Of a stretch of DNA of 64,000 nt, positions 23,107-33,485 are shown piece after piece (the stretch's first letter is position 1; every line of letters begins with the position of its first letter). Location of the stretch: positions 1,358,707,834-1,358,771,833 of the forward strand of contig CM066033.1 in assembly GCA_033557465.1 (NCBI GenBank). The letters are read 5' to 3'. Under the pieces are notes generated by a model. That model did not search any database. It was not told where the DNA came from and saw nothing but the letters and a program-made list of their open reading frames with translations. A program made the position numbers and the translations under genes. The DNA is from Ichthyophis bannanicus (Eukaryota > Chordata > Amphibia > Gymnophiona > Ichthyophiidae).

Positions 23107-23225
23107 ATCTCCTAGTGGCAACACGGTGGTGCAGTGCACACAGACAGTGTGTGCAAGAACAGAAGGTCACAGGTTCAAAGTCCAGCTGGGGCTATTGCCA
23201 ATCCAGTCCACATATTTTACGCATT
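23107..23225 (+). mobile_element. tRNA-like SINE unit, copy 2
   Basis: AGTGGCAACACGGTGGTGCA ... CAGGTTCAAAGTCCAGCTGG ... GCCAATCCAGTCCACATATT, the close paralogue of the unit at 22,425. Confidence 0.6.
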
Positions 23226-23340
23226 ACCTAGCAGTCTCAAGGTTGGACTATTACCGCCTGCCACGTCTAAGCAAGGCATGACCGGACTCAGGACTCATGT
23301 CCTTTATGGTATTAATGCCCTTATTACATCACCCTTGCAG

Positions 23341-23560
23341 CACTGTCGATATTGCTGCAGGTTCTAACCCTGCTTGTAGTGACCCACCTCACCACCGTGA
23401 TAGCCTTGCTCACAGTGACCACCTTAGCACTGTCGGTACTGCTGCTCGTCCTAGCCCTGCATCACCTTGTAGCACTTTTGATATTGCTGCTGGTTCTAGC
23501 CCTGCTGGCGGTGGCCCACCTCACTGCCGTGATAGCCTTGCGCACAGTGCCATCCTCACT
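23341..23560 (+). repeat. Degenerate tandem repeat, ~132 bp period
   Basis: CACTGTCGATATTGCTGCAG...CACCGTGATAGCCTTGCTCA at 23,341 recurs at 23,473 as CACTTTTGATATTGCTGCTG...TGCCGTGATAGCCTTGCGCA, with a shorter partial unit between them. Non-coding. Confidence 0.65.
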
Positions 23561-24147
23561 GCCGTGCCTACATTAATGCATCAATCTTTCACCACTCTGG
23601 CAGCGCTTTACAGTGCTTCCAATATGGATACCGTGGCTATCCTTGCTCGCAGTCATTAATCCAACGATACTGCCGATAGGACTGAGATGCCTCTGCTCAA
23701 CGTTACTGCTTGATGGGACTGAGATGCCTCTGCTGTGGCATCTCTGCGGCCACCCATTGAGACCCGTTACCCTGCGGCTGCCCATTGAGACCATACTCTC
23801 AGATCCACTGCTCTCACATATGAGCCACACATTCGCGAAGTGGGACTGCATGTCTACACGTTCAGTATTACTGCATGCTGCTCCATGGGCACACACTCAT
23901 TAGCACCGCACGCTGCTCACTGTACTGTGGGTGTGCCCTTGGCACATCTGGCACCGCCACCAGGTGCATTACGGCGTTGCCCCACCTAACAATGATATTC
24001 CAAAGTGCTCCAGGGCACGCCATTAAAACATCCAGCCCTGACAAGGTGTCACCTGGACCTGATATCGGCCTCCCCCTTTCCACCATATCGCGTGACAGCT
24101 TGGGAGGCACCAATTGTGGCTGACTCATCCTGCTTGTCCTAGGAGAA

Positions 24148-24467
24148 AACTAAGTTACTTACCTGTAACAGGAGTTCTCCGTGGACAGCAGGATAAGTCA
24201 GCCACACATACCCACCCACCTTCCCTGGGAAGGGGTCGGCCTCTGACCAGTGCCCGCCTCCTAGCGGCTAAGGCTCAGCTAGTGACAAACTGGCTAACTA
24301 GGGGCAGGCTGGGGGGTGGGGCCAGTTGGCCCATGCTCGGAAGGGCGAAAGCCCTTCTGAGCTATGGAGAGTACTTCCGTCTCGGCGCCGTCGGATGACA
24401 TCACCAATTGTGGCTGACTTATCCTGCTGTCCACGGAGAACTCCTGTTACAGGTAAGTAACTTAGTT
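24148..24467. mobile_element. 320 bp MITE with ~59 bp perfect TIRs
   Basis: Begins AACTAAGTTACTTACCTGTA and ends with the exact inverse; about 59 bases match without a gap. It directly abuts the right TIR of the 5.76 kb element. Its right half, inverted, matches bases 18,400-18,540 of that element (AAGTACTCTCCATAGCTCAG, GGGCTTTCGCCCTTC), so the two are relatives. The interior AAGGGCGAAAGCCCTT is itself palindromic. No coding capacity. Confidence 0.85.
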
Positions 24468-25592
24468 CTTCTGTTTCAGACATGGTGGTTCCAGTGGCTG
24501 ATGTTTCTTGGAGTTCAGCTGGGGTCCTGCTTCCTGAGCCATTGCAGGGCTGGTCCTGGTGTGTACAGGGGTACCAATTGGTAAGATCATGCTAGATGAT
24601 ATTTGAGAAGCTTTGCAGATGATTGAGCCTGCAGTGACTTTTCACTACAAGTGGTGGCCAAATTGGCTGAACATGAATCTGGTTTTGCTGACCCGGAGTG
24701 ACGGTTCGGGTCAGTGGAGTCCCAACTGACTATGGCGCAGAATGCAGTGGGAAGTTTTGTTAAAGACTGCTTGGCACTTCATTGTAAGTTGGAGGTGGCT
24801 GAAACTTTAAGTAGATTGAGGAATATTAGACTTTTAAACTACCCAAAGTTAAGACTACTTTCTGCTTCTGAACTGTGGTGTATGTGTCTTAAAGATACGT
24901 TAAAAATCTCAGCTCCAGAAGAGAGACGTGTGATCCAAATGTTTTATTTACCAACTAGGATAAATTAGAGTCTGAAGAGGAGGGTGGTATGGACTCTTAG
25001 GTGTCAGCATTTTGGCCCTCTCTGAATTTTTAGAGTCCTCTATGAATAATGTTACAACTTGGTCTACACTAGTAATGATGTCTAAGTTGTTTAAATCGTA
25101 TTTCCAATTTTGTGAAATTTCTTTTTGTGGCCAAAAGTTTCAAATGTTCCCGGTTGTTGCTAGGACCACACAGGCTAGGAGGAAAGTTTTCCTCCAGTTA
25201 AAATCTAAGGTGCTTGCAACTTGGGGGTCGTTTTCTTTAAGATTCCCATGTAAGTGCCTTGTAAGGCATCAGGGTAACTTTTATACCTTTTTTGACCCTT
25301 CTCAGCTAGAGGCTTTTCTTTCTGATACCTCTCAGTAATGATCTCCTTGATCATGCTGGATAAATTTGGATGTTAGAAAACCTTCTGTGGCAAATAGATT
25401 AAGTTTGTCTTCTAATCATTTTATAATTTTTCTTTTTCTGGTTCCACCCTTGTTTTTATTTTGTGTGGTGGGCTATCGTGCATTGTGTGATATGTTTCTG
25501 AATTTTTCCTATTATCTTATTGTTGTAACCAATGACACTTTTCCTTAAATCTTGAGATTTGTAAAATTTGAAAGTGCATAAATGAAAAAAAA
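24468..25592 (+). pseudogene. Half-L1 ORF1 C-terminal part and 3' end with poly-A
   Basis: The + strand encodes FQMFPVVARTTQARRKVFLQ and then FSLRFPCKCLV and FFDPSQLEAFL. This matches the order of an L1-type ORF1 C-terminal RNA-binding domain (D.s..Tq.RRk.fl; lr.P.k..; F..p..a..fl). After about 250 untranslated bases there is an A10 tail at 25,585-25,594 and the second AAGGATCT. No ORF2 exists between ORF1 and the tail, hence half-L1. Several frameshifts are present. Confidence 0.65.
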
Positions 25593-25694
25593 AAGGATCT
25601 GAGTGAACAGAGATGGTTCACAGGGGACTGGTGGATAAAGATGGGGAGCAAGTGGTAACTGACAAACTGCTACTAATTCAGTCAATACTACTTG

Positions 25695-26190
25695 ATGGGG
25701 TACCTACTACTACTACTACTACTGAGCATTTGTATAGCGCCACAAGTCGTACGCAGTGCTGCACAGACATGTAGGAGACAGTCCCTGCTCATCAGAGCTT
25801 ACAATCTAGTCAAGACAAACACAGAAGGTGTAGGCAGGGATAAAGCAAGGGAAAGAAAAAGGAGATCAGGCGAGTCAAGATCCAAAAGCAGCAGCAAAGA
25901 GGTGAGTTTTCAGCCTGGATTTAATGAGGGTTAGAGAAGGTGCCTGGCGTATAGACACAGGTAGTTTGTTCCAGGCGTAGGGTGCAGTAGGTGAAAGGAG
26001 CGAAGTCTGGAGTTAGCAGTAGAAGAGAAAGGCACAGATAGAAGCAGTTTGCTAGAAGAGCGGAGCTCCTGAGGGGGGTTGTAAGGAGAGATAAGAGAAG
26101 AAAGGAAGTGAGGAACTGGAGAGTGAATGCATTTATAGGTCAGCAGGAGAGGTTTGAACTGGATGCGGAAACTATATACTCTTTCCTTTG
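25695..26190 (-). mobile_element. L2-like LINE 3' end, minus strand
   Basis: On the minus strand the segment ends TTGTGGCGCTATACAAATGC followed by (AGT)n. Before it comes GATTGTAAGCTCTGATGAGC, a block also found on the + strand at 50,495-50,515. This is the 3' UTR of an L2-like family in this genome. A similar shorter end occurs at 55,925-56,010. Confidence 0.7.
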
Positions 26191-27057
26191 ATGTATCCTT
26201 CGCTATCTCTTTGCCACTGGCGCTCCCTTTTCTTTACCTGAATCACCAGCTTATAACCTCTAGTACATCAGTTTGTATTGGTTTCTACAACCTCCACTTG
26301 TAGACCATTTCAGGCCTTATCATCTTTCTCTAGAATTCTTAGAAGTCCAACACCCAGGTCAACTTCCATGTCTTGTTACTTAGTTTTTTTTATAATCCAT
26401 ACAACACCAAAACTAGCACAACAGTTATCCTAGACATCTAATCTTGCCATGCTCATTGAAGTTTGGGTTACCCCAATGCTATTGTTGCTTGGGAGCTCCT
26501 CAATTCATGTGGGCTCCTCACTAAAGCCAAACATTGCCAGTGGAAGAGCAGGCCATCATGGCACCCTGATGTAGATGTCACTACATGAGCAAACACTCCC
26601 TCAAACAATGAGCTCTGGTAGTCTGCAGGCTTCTGATGACTGATAACACTAGTCAATATTGAAATCGTTACTGACTTTAAAAGACCCTAATCTGTAGTAT
26701 CTTGGTGAGCTGAACACGAATATAACATTAAAAAATGTATTGGCTCTCGTCTTGAAGATGTTACATGTAGTTCATTTTTGACGTTTCACCGTGTAAATTT
26801 ATCCGGTAGGACATCAACAACATCCCAAATAAGCCTTGAATGATGTAATATTACATCACATTGCATAATACCAGCGTGCACACATTATCCAGAGTTGATT
26901 GCATCATTTTCTGATGCAATGCAATGCAATACTACTGCCAAATGGCTGCTGAAGCCATCTGACGTCAGCAGTGTACTATACGCAGTCGGAAAGGTTGAGC
27001 ATTTAAAATATTTCAAAGTGTGTGCGAGATAGTTTAAGCTACTGTTACATGTAACAA
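26191..27057. other. Unassigned; no ERV-2 LTR seen
   Basis: I searched here for a 5' LTR and primer site for ERV-2 and found neither TG...CA ends nor a tRNA complement. Contains a short ATGCAATGCAATGCAATAC run near 26,918. Otherwise nothing. Confidence 0.5.
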
Positions 27058-27362
27058 AGCCATCGACCCTTTGGTTGGGAATAGTCAGTCAGAAAACCTT
27101 GGGCATTTGAGAAATAATTTATTTTGATGGTATGATTGCCTGCGTGACTGAGAGGTCTTGAAACACAGACCAAGTGAGAGCGGACTCCTGAGTAGCACAG
27201 TTCCTGCCCGGGCGACCGCACCCAGGTCGCGAAAAGGAGGAAGCGTGTGGTGTTTGTTCCCCTCAGTGTTCTGTGGGCTGTACGGACCCCTTACCTACAG
27301 CCATACTACCTACCCTTGCTGTTTGTTGTCTTGTATGTCATTACGTATACGCCATTACGATT
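27058..27362 (+). other. ERV-2 leader fragment
   Basis: Parallels the ERV-1 leader in order: AGTCAGTCAGAAAACCTTGG, GACTGAGAGGTCT, ACCAAGTGAGAGCGGAC, CCTGAGTAGCACA, GGCGACCGCACCCAGGTCGC. As in ERV-1, an in-frame open stretch runs into gag without an ATG, here including DPLPT. 5' of 27,058 the similarity is lost. Confidence 0.7.
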
Positions 27363-29129
27363 ATGGGAGGGACGGAGTCCACGCAAACTCCGTTGGAATG
27401 TATGATCACGAATTTCTGTAAAGGATTTTCAGGAGACTACGGCATAAGAATGTCTCCATCTAGATTAAGAATGTTATGTGATAGGGAGTGGCCTGTGCTA
27501 GCTACTTCATGGCCCCGTGGGGGCACCTTTGATGTAGAAATAGTTTCCCGTGTTCATCAGCTTGTACAAAAAGCGCACCCTGATCAGTTCCCCTACATAG
27601 ATTCCTGGTTGGGAGTTTGCGAAAGGCAGCCCTCTTGGGTAAAGCGCTGCTATGAGGAACAGTGTAGAATATTAGTAGCAACCACTAGGGGGACCCGGAA
27701 GGTTGAGGAGAGGAAGCCGCCTGTGTATTCCGCCTCAGAGTCCTCAGAAATTCTGGCCCGTTTACCCCAGTACCCACATAGGTTAGTTCCCCCAGCTCCT
27801 CTACCTGACGCTGAACCTGATGAGGTACCCCAGAAATTACCGCTGCAGCAGCAAAAGAAGCCCACTTCCCCGAGTGATAGCCCCGAGTCTGGCCCAAGTA
27901 CGTCGGGGGGGCCAGGGTCCTCCGACGATACAGAAAGCGGAGGCTCTCCTGCCAGGTCAGGGTCACCCACCAAGAAAGCTTATACCCGGGAGCCGTATGA
28001 TTTAAGAAGTCTAACCCCGAAGAAGAAGGAGAAAGCAGGGCGCCTAATGCCATTGCGTCAAGTGCCTGGTTTACCTATCCTAAATGATCAGGGCCAGATG
28101 GCGCCAGGACCAACTAGTCTAATCTACGTGCCTTTTTCCACTACTGATTTATTAAACTGGAAAACGCATTATGCATCCTATACTGAGAAGCCCCAAGAAT
28201 TGACAGAGTTAATGTCTAGTATAATGCAAACTCATCAGCCTACCTGGACTGATTGTCGCCAGCTCCTGTCCACTCTCTTTACTACTGAGGAGCGAGTGCG
28301 GATTGTGCAAGCAGCCATCCGCTGGTTAGAAGAGAATCCCGTAGAGGCGGGGGAAATAAATCTCCCACAAGCAGCTGCCGCAGCTTTCCCAAATGAAGAT
28401 CCTAGATGGGATCCAAATGATGAAAGGGGGGCGGCGGCCCTAACGCGATTTCGCCAGGCCTTGCTGCAGGGCCTGAGGAAGGGAGGCCAGAGGGCCATGA
28501 ATATCGGGAAGGTATCTGAAGTTATCCAGGGTCCAGATGAGAGCCCAGTGGCCTCTCATGAGCGGTTGTCCGAAGCCTATAGATTATATACCCCATACGA
28601 TCCCGCTGCTCAGGAGAATTTGCGCATGGTAAATGCAGCCTTTGTTAGTCAGTCCCAGAGAGACATAAAATGAAAATTACAGAAACTGGATGGATTAGCG
28701 GGCATGAATACAGCTCAGTTAATGGAAGTCACTCAGAAAGTGTTTGTGAATCGTGAAAATGAACGTGACAGAGAGAGTGAATGAAAGATGAAGAAGAAAG
28801 CAGATCTTCTTGCTGCCGCTTTAGTTGAACGACGTGGAGAAGGTTTTCTTAACCAAAGGACCAGAGAACGTGGAAGAGGCCGCGGAAATAGCAGGCCTCC
28901 TTTGGGTGCAAATCAGTGTGCCCATTGTAGAGAAGGACATTGGAGAAATGAATGCCCGCATCTTGACTCCACCCCCAGGAGGGGAGGAGGGAGTCCCTGG
29001 AGAACAGGAGGCCGATTTCAGAGTCGTGGAGGAAAGAACCGAGCACAGTTCCAGTGAGAGAGAGAAGAAGCCATTGAGGGAGTGGCAATAACAACGGGCT
29101 ATGACATGGATGAAGTGGATGAAGACTAG
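27363..29129 (+). pseudogene. gag: ERV-2 gag (gammaretrovirus-like), decayed
   Basis: Starts MGGTESTQTPLECM with a glycine-2 myristoylation context. A proline-rich middle is followed by capsid start PLRQVPGLPI, FSTTDLLNWK, THQPTWTDCRQLLSTLF and the major homology region (IQGPDESPV..., EAYRLYTPYDP). The nucleocapsid knuckle reads CAHCREGHWRNEC, one residue short of C-X2-C-X4-H-X4-C. In-frame TGA stops at 28,671, 28,782 and 29,055 each replace an arginine codon of the ERV-1 copy; at least the last is CGA to TGA. The normal gag end is the TAG at 29,127-29,129. Confidence 0.9.
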
Positions 29130-29275
29130 GCCAGACCGGGCTCCACGTTTACCCTGGGTCCCCAGGAGCCTATGGTCAGTTTGAAAGTTGGGGACCAATA
29201 TATGGACTTTATGGTAGATACAGGAGCAGAACATTCAGTGGTGGCAAAGCCAGTGGCTCCTCTTTCCACTGGGTA
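29130..29275 (+). pseudogene. pro: ERV-2 protease, first part
   Basis: In frame with gag through the TAG: PGSTFTLGPQEPM, then MDFMVDTGAEHSVVAKP with the aspartic protease DTGA. It breaks at about 29,275, and matching sequence resumes at 32,548 after 3.3 kb of inserted elements. Confidence 0.85.
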
Positions 29276-30690
29276 AACCAAGAAGCTCTTTTTCCCTACC
29301 TGGTACCGGATAGAGGCGAGCCATGGCTCTCTTCTCCCTCCCCCCCACCCCCCACAAGTAAACCAGCCTCCGGAATCTGCCACTCCGAGTCAATCATTTT
29401 TCTGATGACTCTGTGAATGGGAAAGGTGGTTTCCGATCTAAAACCTTGCAGCAGAGGGTCCTCTAGAGGAGGGTCTGAGGACTGAGGCTCCAAGGACATA
29501 TTCAGCCCGCCAAAGAGTCCACAATAAGTAGTCCCAGCTCCTCTCAGCGGAAGATCCAGATCACCCTAGGGTCCTCTCCCGCCGGAAGGGTCCCCTTCAT
29601 CGAGGCCACCAGCCTCCCCAAACTCCATGCTCGAGGAACCCTCTAAAGCAGAGATGGACAACTCTGGTCTTAGTGCACCACGATCCAGCCTTGTTTTCAG
29701 GATATCCCTAATGAATATTCATGAGATATATTTGCATCAAAAGATGCTCTGATCCTCCAGAGCGCACTGAAATGTGATCGTCATCGATTTGCTTGCCCTG
29801 CCCTCCCCCGTACCCTCCTTGATGGACCCATTCCCAAGCAACCCCCAGGGATGCTGGGAGGGAGTGCAAAGGGCCCCTGGAGACCCCACAAGGCGCCCCA
29901 TGACCCTGTTTTAACAGGTAGGCCTGGTGAATTAGCACAACAAAATCTGGGGAGAATGGAGCCTCCTCTGTCCCCAAAACTGAATTCAGATTCAGATTCA
30001 CCTGTGAAGCCTCCAATGCTAGTCCCTGATCTTCGGTATCCCTTTCCAAGGTGTGCAGCTTAGCAGTCGACGTGTCCGGTGTTCCCGCCAAAACCACGGG
30101 AGTCTGCGTGGCCTGTAAATCAGTGCCTTCAGCCAAAGCTGCACCAGCCAACTCCTCGCCGGAAGGGAAGCTGCGAATTGACTCTCCCGCCTCTTGATCT
30201 GCGGCCTCACAGGGTTGGCAGAGGCCCACTTGGGAGATCTGACCCCTGCGCAGGCCGCAGCCAACACAGACTACCTTCCCGGCATCCTTCAGGCAGGAAA
30301 ACACCCAAATGGAGGACCTGAACTGGGAAGGGAGAAAAAAGAAAGGAGAGCCTGATCCATTCAAGCCCCAACGGAGACTGCCCCTGCAGCCGCTGCCTCA
30401 CAATAACATGAAGCATACAGAACAAAAGCAGACCCATTGTCTGTTCCCCTGTCACTCACCAACAAAGGCCAAAATGGAGGATCGAAACACTGTGGGCAAA
30501 GAGAGCAAGTACCCGGTTCTGCACCTAGGTGAGCTCTCCTGTCACCACCCTTTCCCGACCAAACAAGCTTGGTTTCCACGTGGTCTGGTCCTATCCACGA
30601 CTCTGAAGCAGTTCCGGGCAGATCAACCAAGAGCAAAGAAATAATCAGGTCTGTGCAAATCCTTTTATCACTAATTCCTGGCATTCTTCT
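29276..30690 (-). mobile_element. LINE-like insert in ERV-2, unclassified
   Basis: The minus strand has a 200-codon open stretch with CVGCGLRRGQISQVGLCQPC (two CxxC pairs) and a low-complexity acidic region. It may be the 5' region/ORF1 of an L1-type LINE, but I cannot assign it. A hAT-type MITE half (ATATCCCTAATGAATATTCA) sits at 29,646-29,745. Confidence 0.35.
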
Positions 30691-30890
30691 TTTTTTTTTT
30701 TTTTTTTACACTATCGGTCCCACAATGTAGCACAGGCTATGTGGAGCTCACCCCATCTGCTTGGAGACTGAGGATACTGGCTTGGTGGAAGGAGTTAACG
30801 CTCTTATATGTATGACATCACCAAAAGCCTGGAAATCTCCATCTGCTGGAATGGGGTGAAGATCCATTAGTGTGGACTAAAATGGAGGGA
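30691..30890 (-). mobile_element. Poly-A-tailed retroposed unit
   Basis: On the minus strand a ~170-base unit (CTAATGGATCTTCACCCCAT ... TACATTGTGGGACCGATAGT) ends in a pure A run (plus-strand T run at 30,691-30,709). This suggests a retroposed SINE or a LINE 3' end. Bases 30,890-31,600 hold no gene; GGTAATTTTATAAG repeats near 30,920 and 31,050 hint at a MITE. Confidence 0.45.
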
Positions 30891-31599
30891 CATTTATGGA
30901 ACGAAAAATACCTCAGGGGTAATTTTATAAGCGTACCAAAGGTGGCTTTGGATTCTCTGAACCAGGCCCAATGCCTATTGTTATAAAGCAGGTGCATTTT
31001 GGCTGCTGTAACCTGCTGTTTGGATGCTGTTATAAAATGCCTCCCGAAAGGGTAATTTTATAAGACACCCAGTTTTAGACTCCAGCACTGCTCATTAATG
31101 TCAGTATTAGAGTCCTATTACATGCAGAAGTGGCCCCTTTCATGTATTAATGACCTCTTATGAAATGCCGACTACTGTAAAAGTCCAAACATTGTTCCCA
31201 TGGGCCATAATTTCACTTTAAGGCTGCACATGAGGAGAGTTTGACAATGCAAGAAAGTTTGTGCATAGATTATAGAGTACAATAATTTATATGCGTCCTT
31301 GCAGAAAGCAGGCTCTGTCATCTACATCAGCTCTAGGGCTGGTAGAAGTCATCATGTTATAAGGCATCATCTCTGCTGTTTACAAAATGATGGTCATTTA
31401 CTAAAGGGTGCAAGCTGCTAGGGTATGTTCTGGCATGCACTGTAGGGGCAAGCGTTGACAGCATGGGACTGTGACATCATGGGCCTATTTCCGCTCTGTG
31501 AATGGCATGTTCAGGTGATAAGGAGACGGGTTAGGAGTGGAGAGTGGGTGTGATGAGCATTGGAGAGTTTGTGCAAGTAAGCATTGTGCACTGTGATCT

Positions 31600-32252
31600 T
31601 TACAATTAGCATGGGTTCAATTGACACTACCAACAAAAACGAATGACCACATTACCTCAATTTTAAAAGACCTACACTGGCTACCTGTATACAGCCGAAT
31701 TAAATATAAATCAATAATGAACATATTCAAAACCCTACACGACTAATCGTCGCCATACCTAAGGTCCTTCATCCGAACACCAACGACCATCAGAAAAAGG
31801 CATAGGTGTAATCAGTGGAAATAACACGCGTAAGCCAAAATACTCGCAACAGAACCTTCTCCACTTATGCACCTGATCTATGGAATGCACTTCCCCAGAG
31901 AAACACATGAGCCAACAAAATTCTGCAAAGAACTCAAAGAACACTTCAAGGACTAAATGGTATGTCCCCATGGAACAACAAACTTACAGATACTTATCCT
32001 CCTTTCAATAAGTACCACCCTCCCACACTCTCCTACTTTACTCCTCTCATCCACCTCCCCCAGTAACACACAACCTTTGTTGTAAATAATTGTGATTATT
32101 TAAATATATTACAGTCTATCGGCCATAGTTACTAAATCTAACCGTTCTGTTCGATTTTACGAAAGTTCTAAGGTTCGGTCTAAAAGAGCTAATGTTTTGT
32201 TCCCTGTAAATCGCTTTGATTCCCGGATAAGGCAGTATAAAAAACATAAGGG
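31600..32252 (+). mobile_element. L2-like LINE ORF2 C-terminus and 3' tail
   Basis: Frames on the + strand read ILKDLHWLPVYSRIKYKSIM, then RTPTTIRKR, LIYGMHFPRE and FCKELKEHF. These match the C-terminal order of the L2 copy in ERV-1 (LHWLPLHARITYKALL ... WNNLPPHIRS ... FRKALKHYLF). The 3' tail TCGCTTTGATTCCCGGATAA GGCAGTATAAAAAACATAA forms the family hairpin. Decayed by frameshifts. Confidence 0.7.
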
Positions 32253-32541
32253 GAGGAGTAGCCTAGTGGTTGGGGCAATGTACTTCAGGCCGGAAGGTCG
32301 GGGGTTCAAATCCCACTAGAGGACAGCAACCTTGGGCCGGAAGGACTGGGGTTTCTAGTCCCACAGATGCTCCTTGTGGTCTTGGGCAAGCTACTTAACC
32401 CTTCATTGCCCATGTTCCCTGTAAGTATTAGTGTATGTGTCTCATATCCCCGCGTGTTAAATGTATCCCCCAATTGTGTTGTGACCGCTTTGATTGAAGG
32501 ATAAGGCGGTATACAAAAACTGTCTAAATAAATAAAATAAA
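32253..32541 (+). mobile_element. tRNA-headed SINE with LINE-derived tail
   Basis: The head GGAGGAGTAGCCTAGTGGTT (A-box region) and GGGGGTTCAAATCCCACTAG (B-box) are the clearest in the window. The body carries TCTTGGGCAAGCTACTTAAC. The tail CCGCTTTGATTGAAGGATAA GGCGGTATACAAAAAC is nearly the same as the tail of the L2-like LINE that ends just upstream, and finishes in (AAAT)n. Confidence 0.85.
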
Positions 32542-32547
32542 TTGTTG

Positions 32548-32905
32548 GGGCCACTGGGAACAGGGCCACCAAGCCATTCCTGCAGAACCGTATGTGTGAA
32601 CTAGGGGGACAGAAAATAACGCACCAGTTCTTGTATATGCCTGAATGACCTATTCCACTCGTGGGCCGAGATATGCTTGCAAAGCTTCAGGCACAAATAT
32701 CCTTTGCTGAAGGGGGATAAATGCAAATGACTGTGAACCCAAAGCCTGCTGGATTGATGGTGCTAACTGTTCCCAGAGAAGAAGAATGGCAGTTCTATAG
32801 TACACCTCCAATCAAGACAACCAGTTCCTGTATACCCACCAACCTTATAGCCCCACCTGAAGTATGGGCAGAAGATAATCCACCTGGCCTAGCGAAGAAC
32901 ATAAA
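32548..32905 (+). pseudogene. pro: ERV-2 protease remainder and pro-RT junction
   Basis: Resumes with GATGNRATKPFLQNRMCEL, then QFLYMPE, LVGRDMLAKLQAQISF, AGLMVLTVPREEEWQF and EVWAEDNPPGLAKN. All parallel ERV-1's 44,533-44,900. Stops occur after MPE and after SFAEGG. It is cut at 32,905 by the Penelope-like segment, so RT and later genes are absent. Confidence 0.85.
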
Positions 32906-33420
32906 AAACCCAGTCAGAAACCGTGGATAGCAAGGAAGGAATTCTTTATTTGGAACACTCTTACTCTTAATGCCGGGCCCGACACAGGCCGTGTTTCGCT
33001 TATGTCTTCATCAGGGGCTTATGGCTACAAAACACATAAACACATATTAAAAACATCCATAGTAATTAAAACCATTGATAAAAAGAATAATAAAATAAGT
33101 CATAAAAACACCATAAAAACAGCAAATAACCTCATATCAAATAAATACATGAATAAAACTAAATCATTAAATGAATGCAATACATATGAAAGTACAGCAA
33201 ATAGCCTCATATCAAATAAATAAATACACATGCATAAAATCTCCCATTAGAACATAGATAAATAAATAAATATGCATATATAAAACACACACAATTCATA
33301 AACATAAATATGCATAAAAACTCTGTATCAACACCTTAAAACATAATTTAACGAATCAATGGGTAAAAAACAATATAACCTATGGTCCTTAAAAATAATT
33401 ATGTGAAAACCATACCTGTA
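32906..33420 (-). mobile_element. Penelope-like element end with hammerhead-like motif
   Basis: The minus strand at 32,977-33,018 reads GCCCCTGATGA ... GCGAAACACGGCCTGTGTCGGGC. This has the hammerhead core order CTGATGA, GAAA, then stem III and GTC before a stem I partner (GCCC/GGGC). Such ribozymes are known in terminal repeats of Penelope-like elements. Stem II is degenerate here. The flanking 33,019-33,420 is A-rich, with a repeated CCTCATATCAAATAAATA block at 33,130 and 33,207. No RT frame is visible. Confidence 0.5.
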
Positions 33421-33485
33421 TGTTCTATAATCTGAATCTTGCCACACCGTATTTGCTATAATGAGAGAACAGAGGACCTTTTAAC

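Larger units (their letters stand above)
18386..24147. mobile_element. 5.76 kb GC-rich element with perfect 40 bp TIRs, unknown class
   Basis: The first 40 bases (TTCTCCTAGGACAAGCAGGA...) are the exact reverse complement of the last 40 (24,108-24,147). The inside has no transposase, integrase, polymerase or capsid motif that I can see. It holds several internal tandem repeats (18,725-18,985; 19,373-19,520; 21,610-21,695; 23,341-23,560) and at least three tRNA-like SINE units. It lies inside the half-L1 ORF1. Subterminal bases 18,426-18,540 match the adjoining MITE in inverse orientation. It could be a large non-autonomous DNA transposon or a composite of two MITEs carrying captured sequence. 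No target duplication is evident. Confidence 0.6.

Noticed and set aside
26191..27057. 5' LTR of ERV-2
   Set aside because: No TG...CA block, TATA/poly-A pair or tRNA complement was found. The 5' end seems truncated.
29708..30364. 218-codon minus-strand ORF as a host gene
   Set aside because: Has CxxC pairs but includes a MITE half and lies inside an insertion in ERV-2. Treated as LINE-like repeat instead.
32253..32330. tRNA gene
   Set aside because: A- and B-box-like sequences are present, but with the SINE body, LINE-type tail and several dispersed copies it is a SINE, not a tRNA gene.
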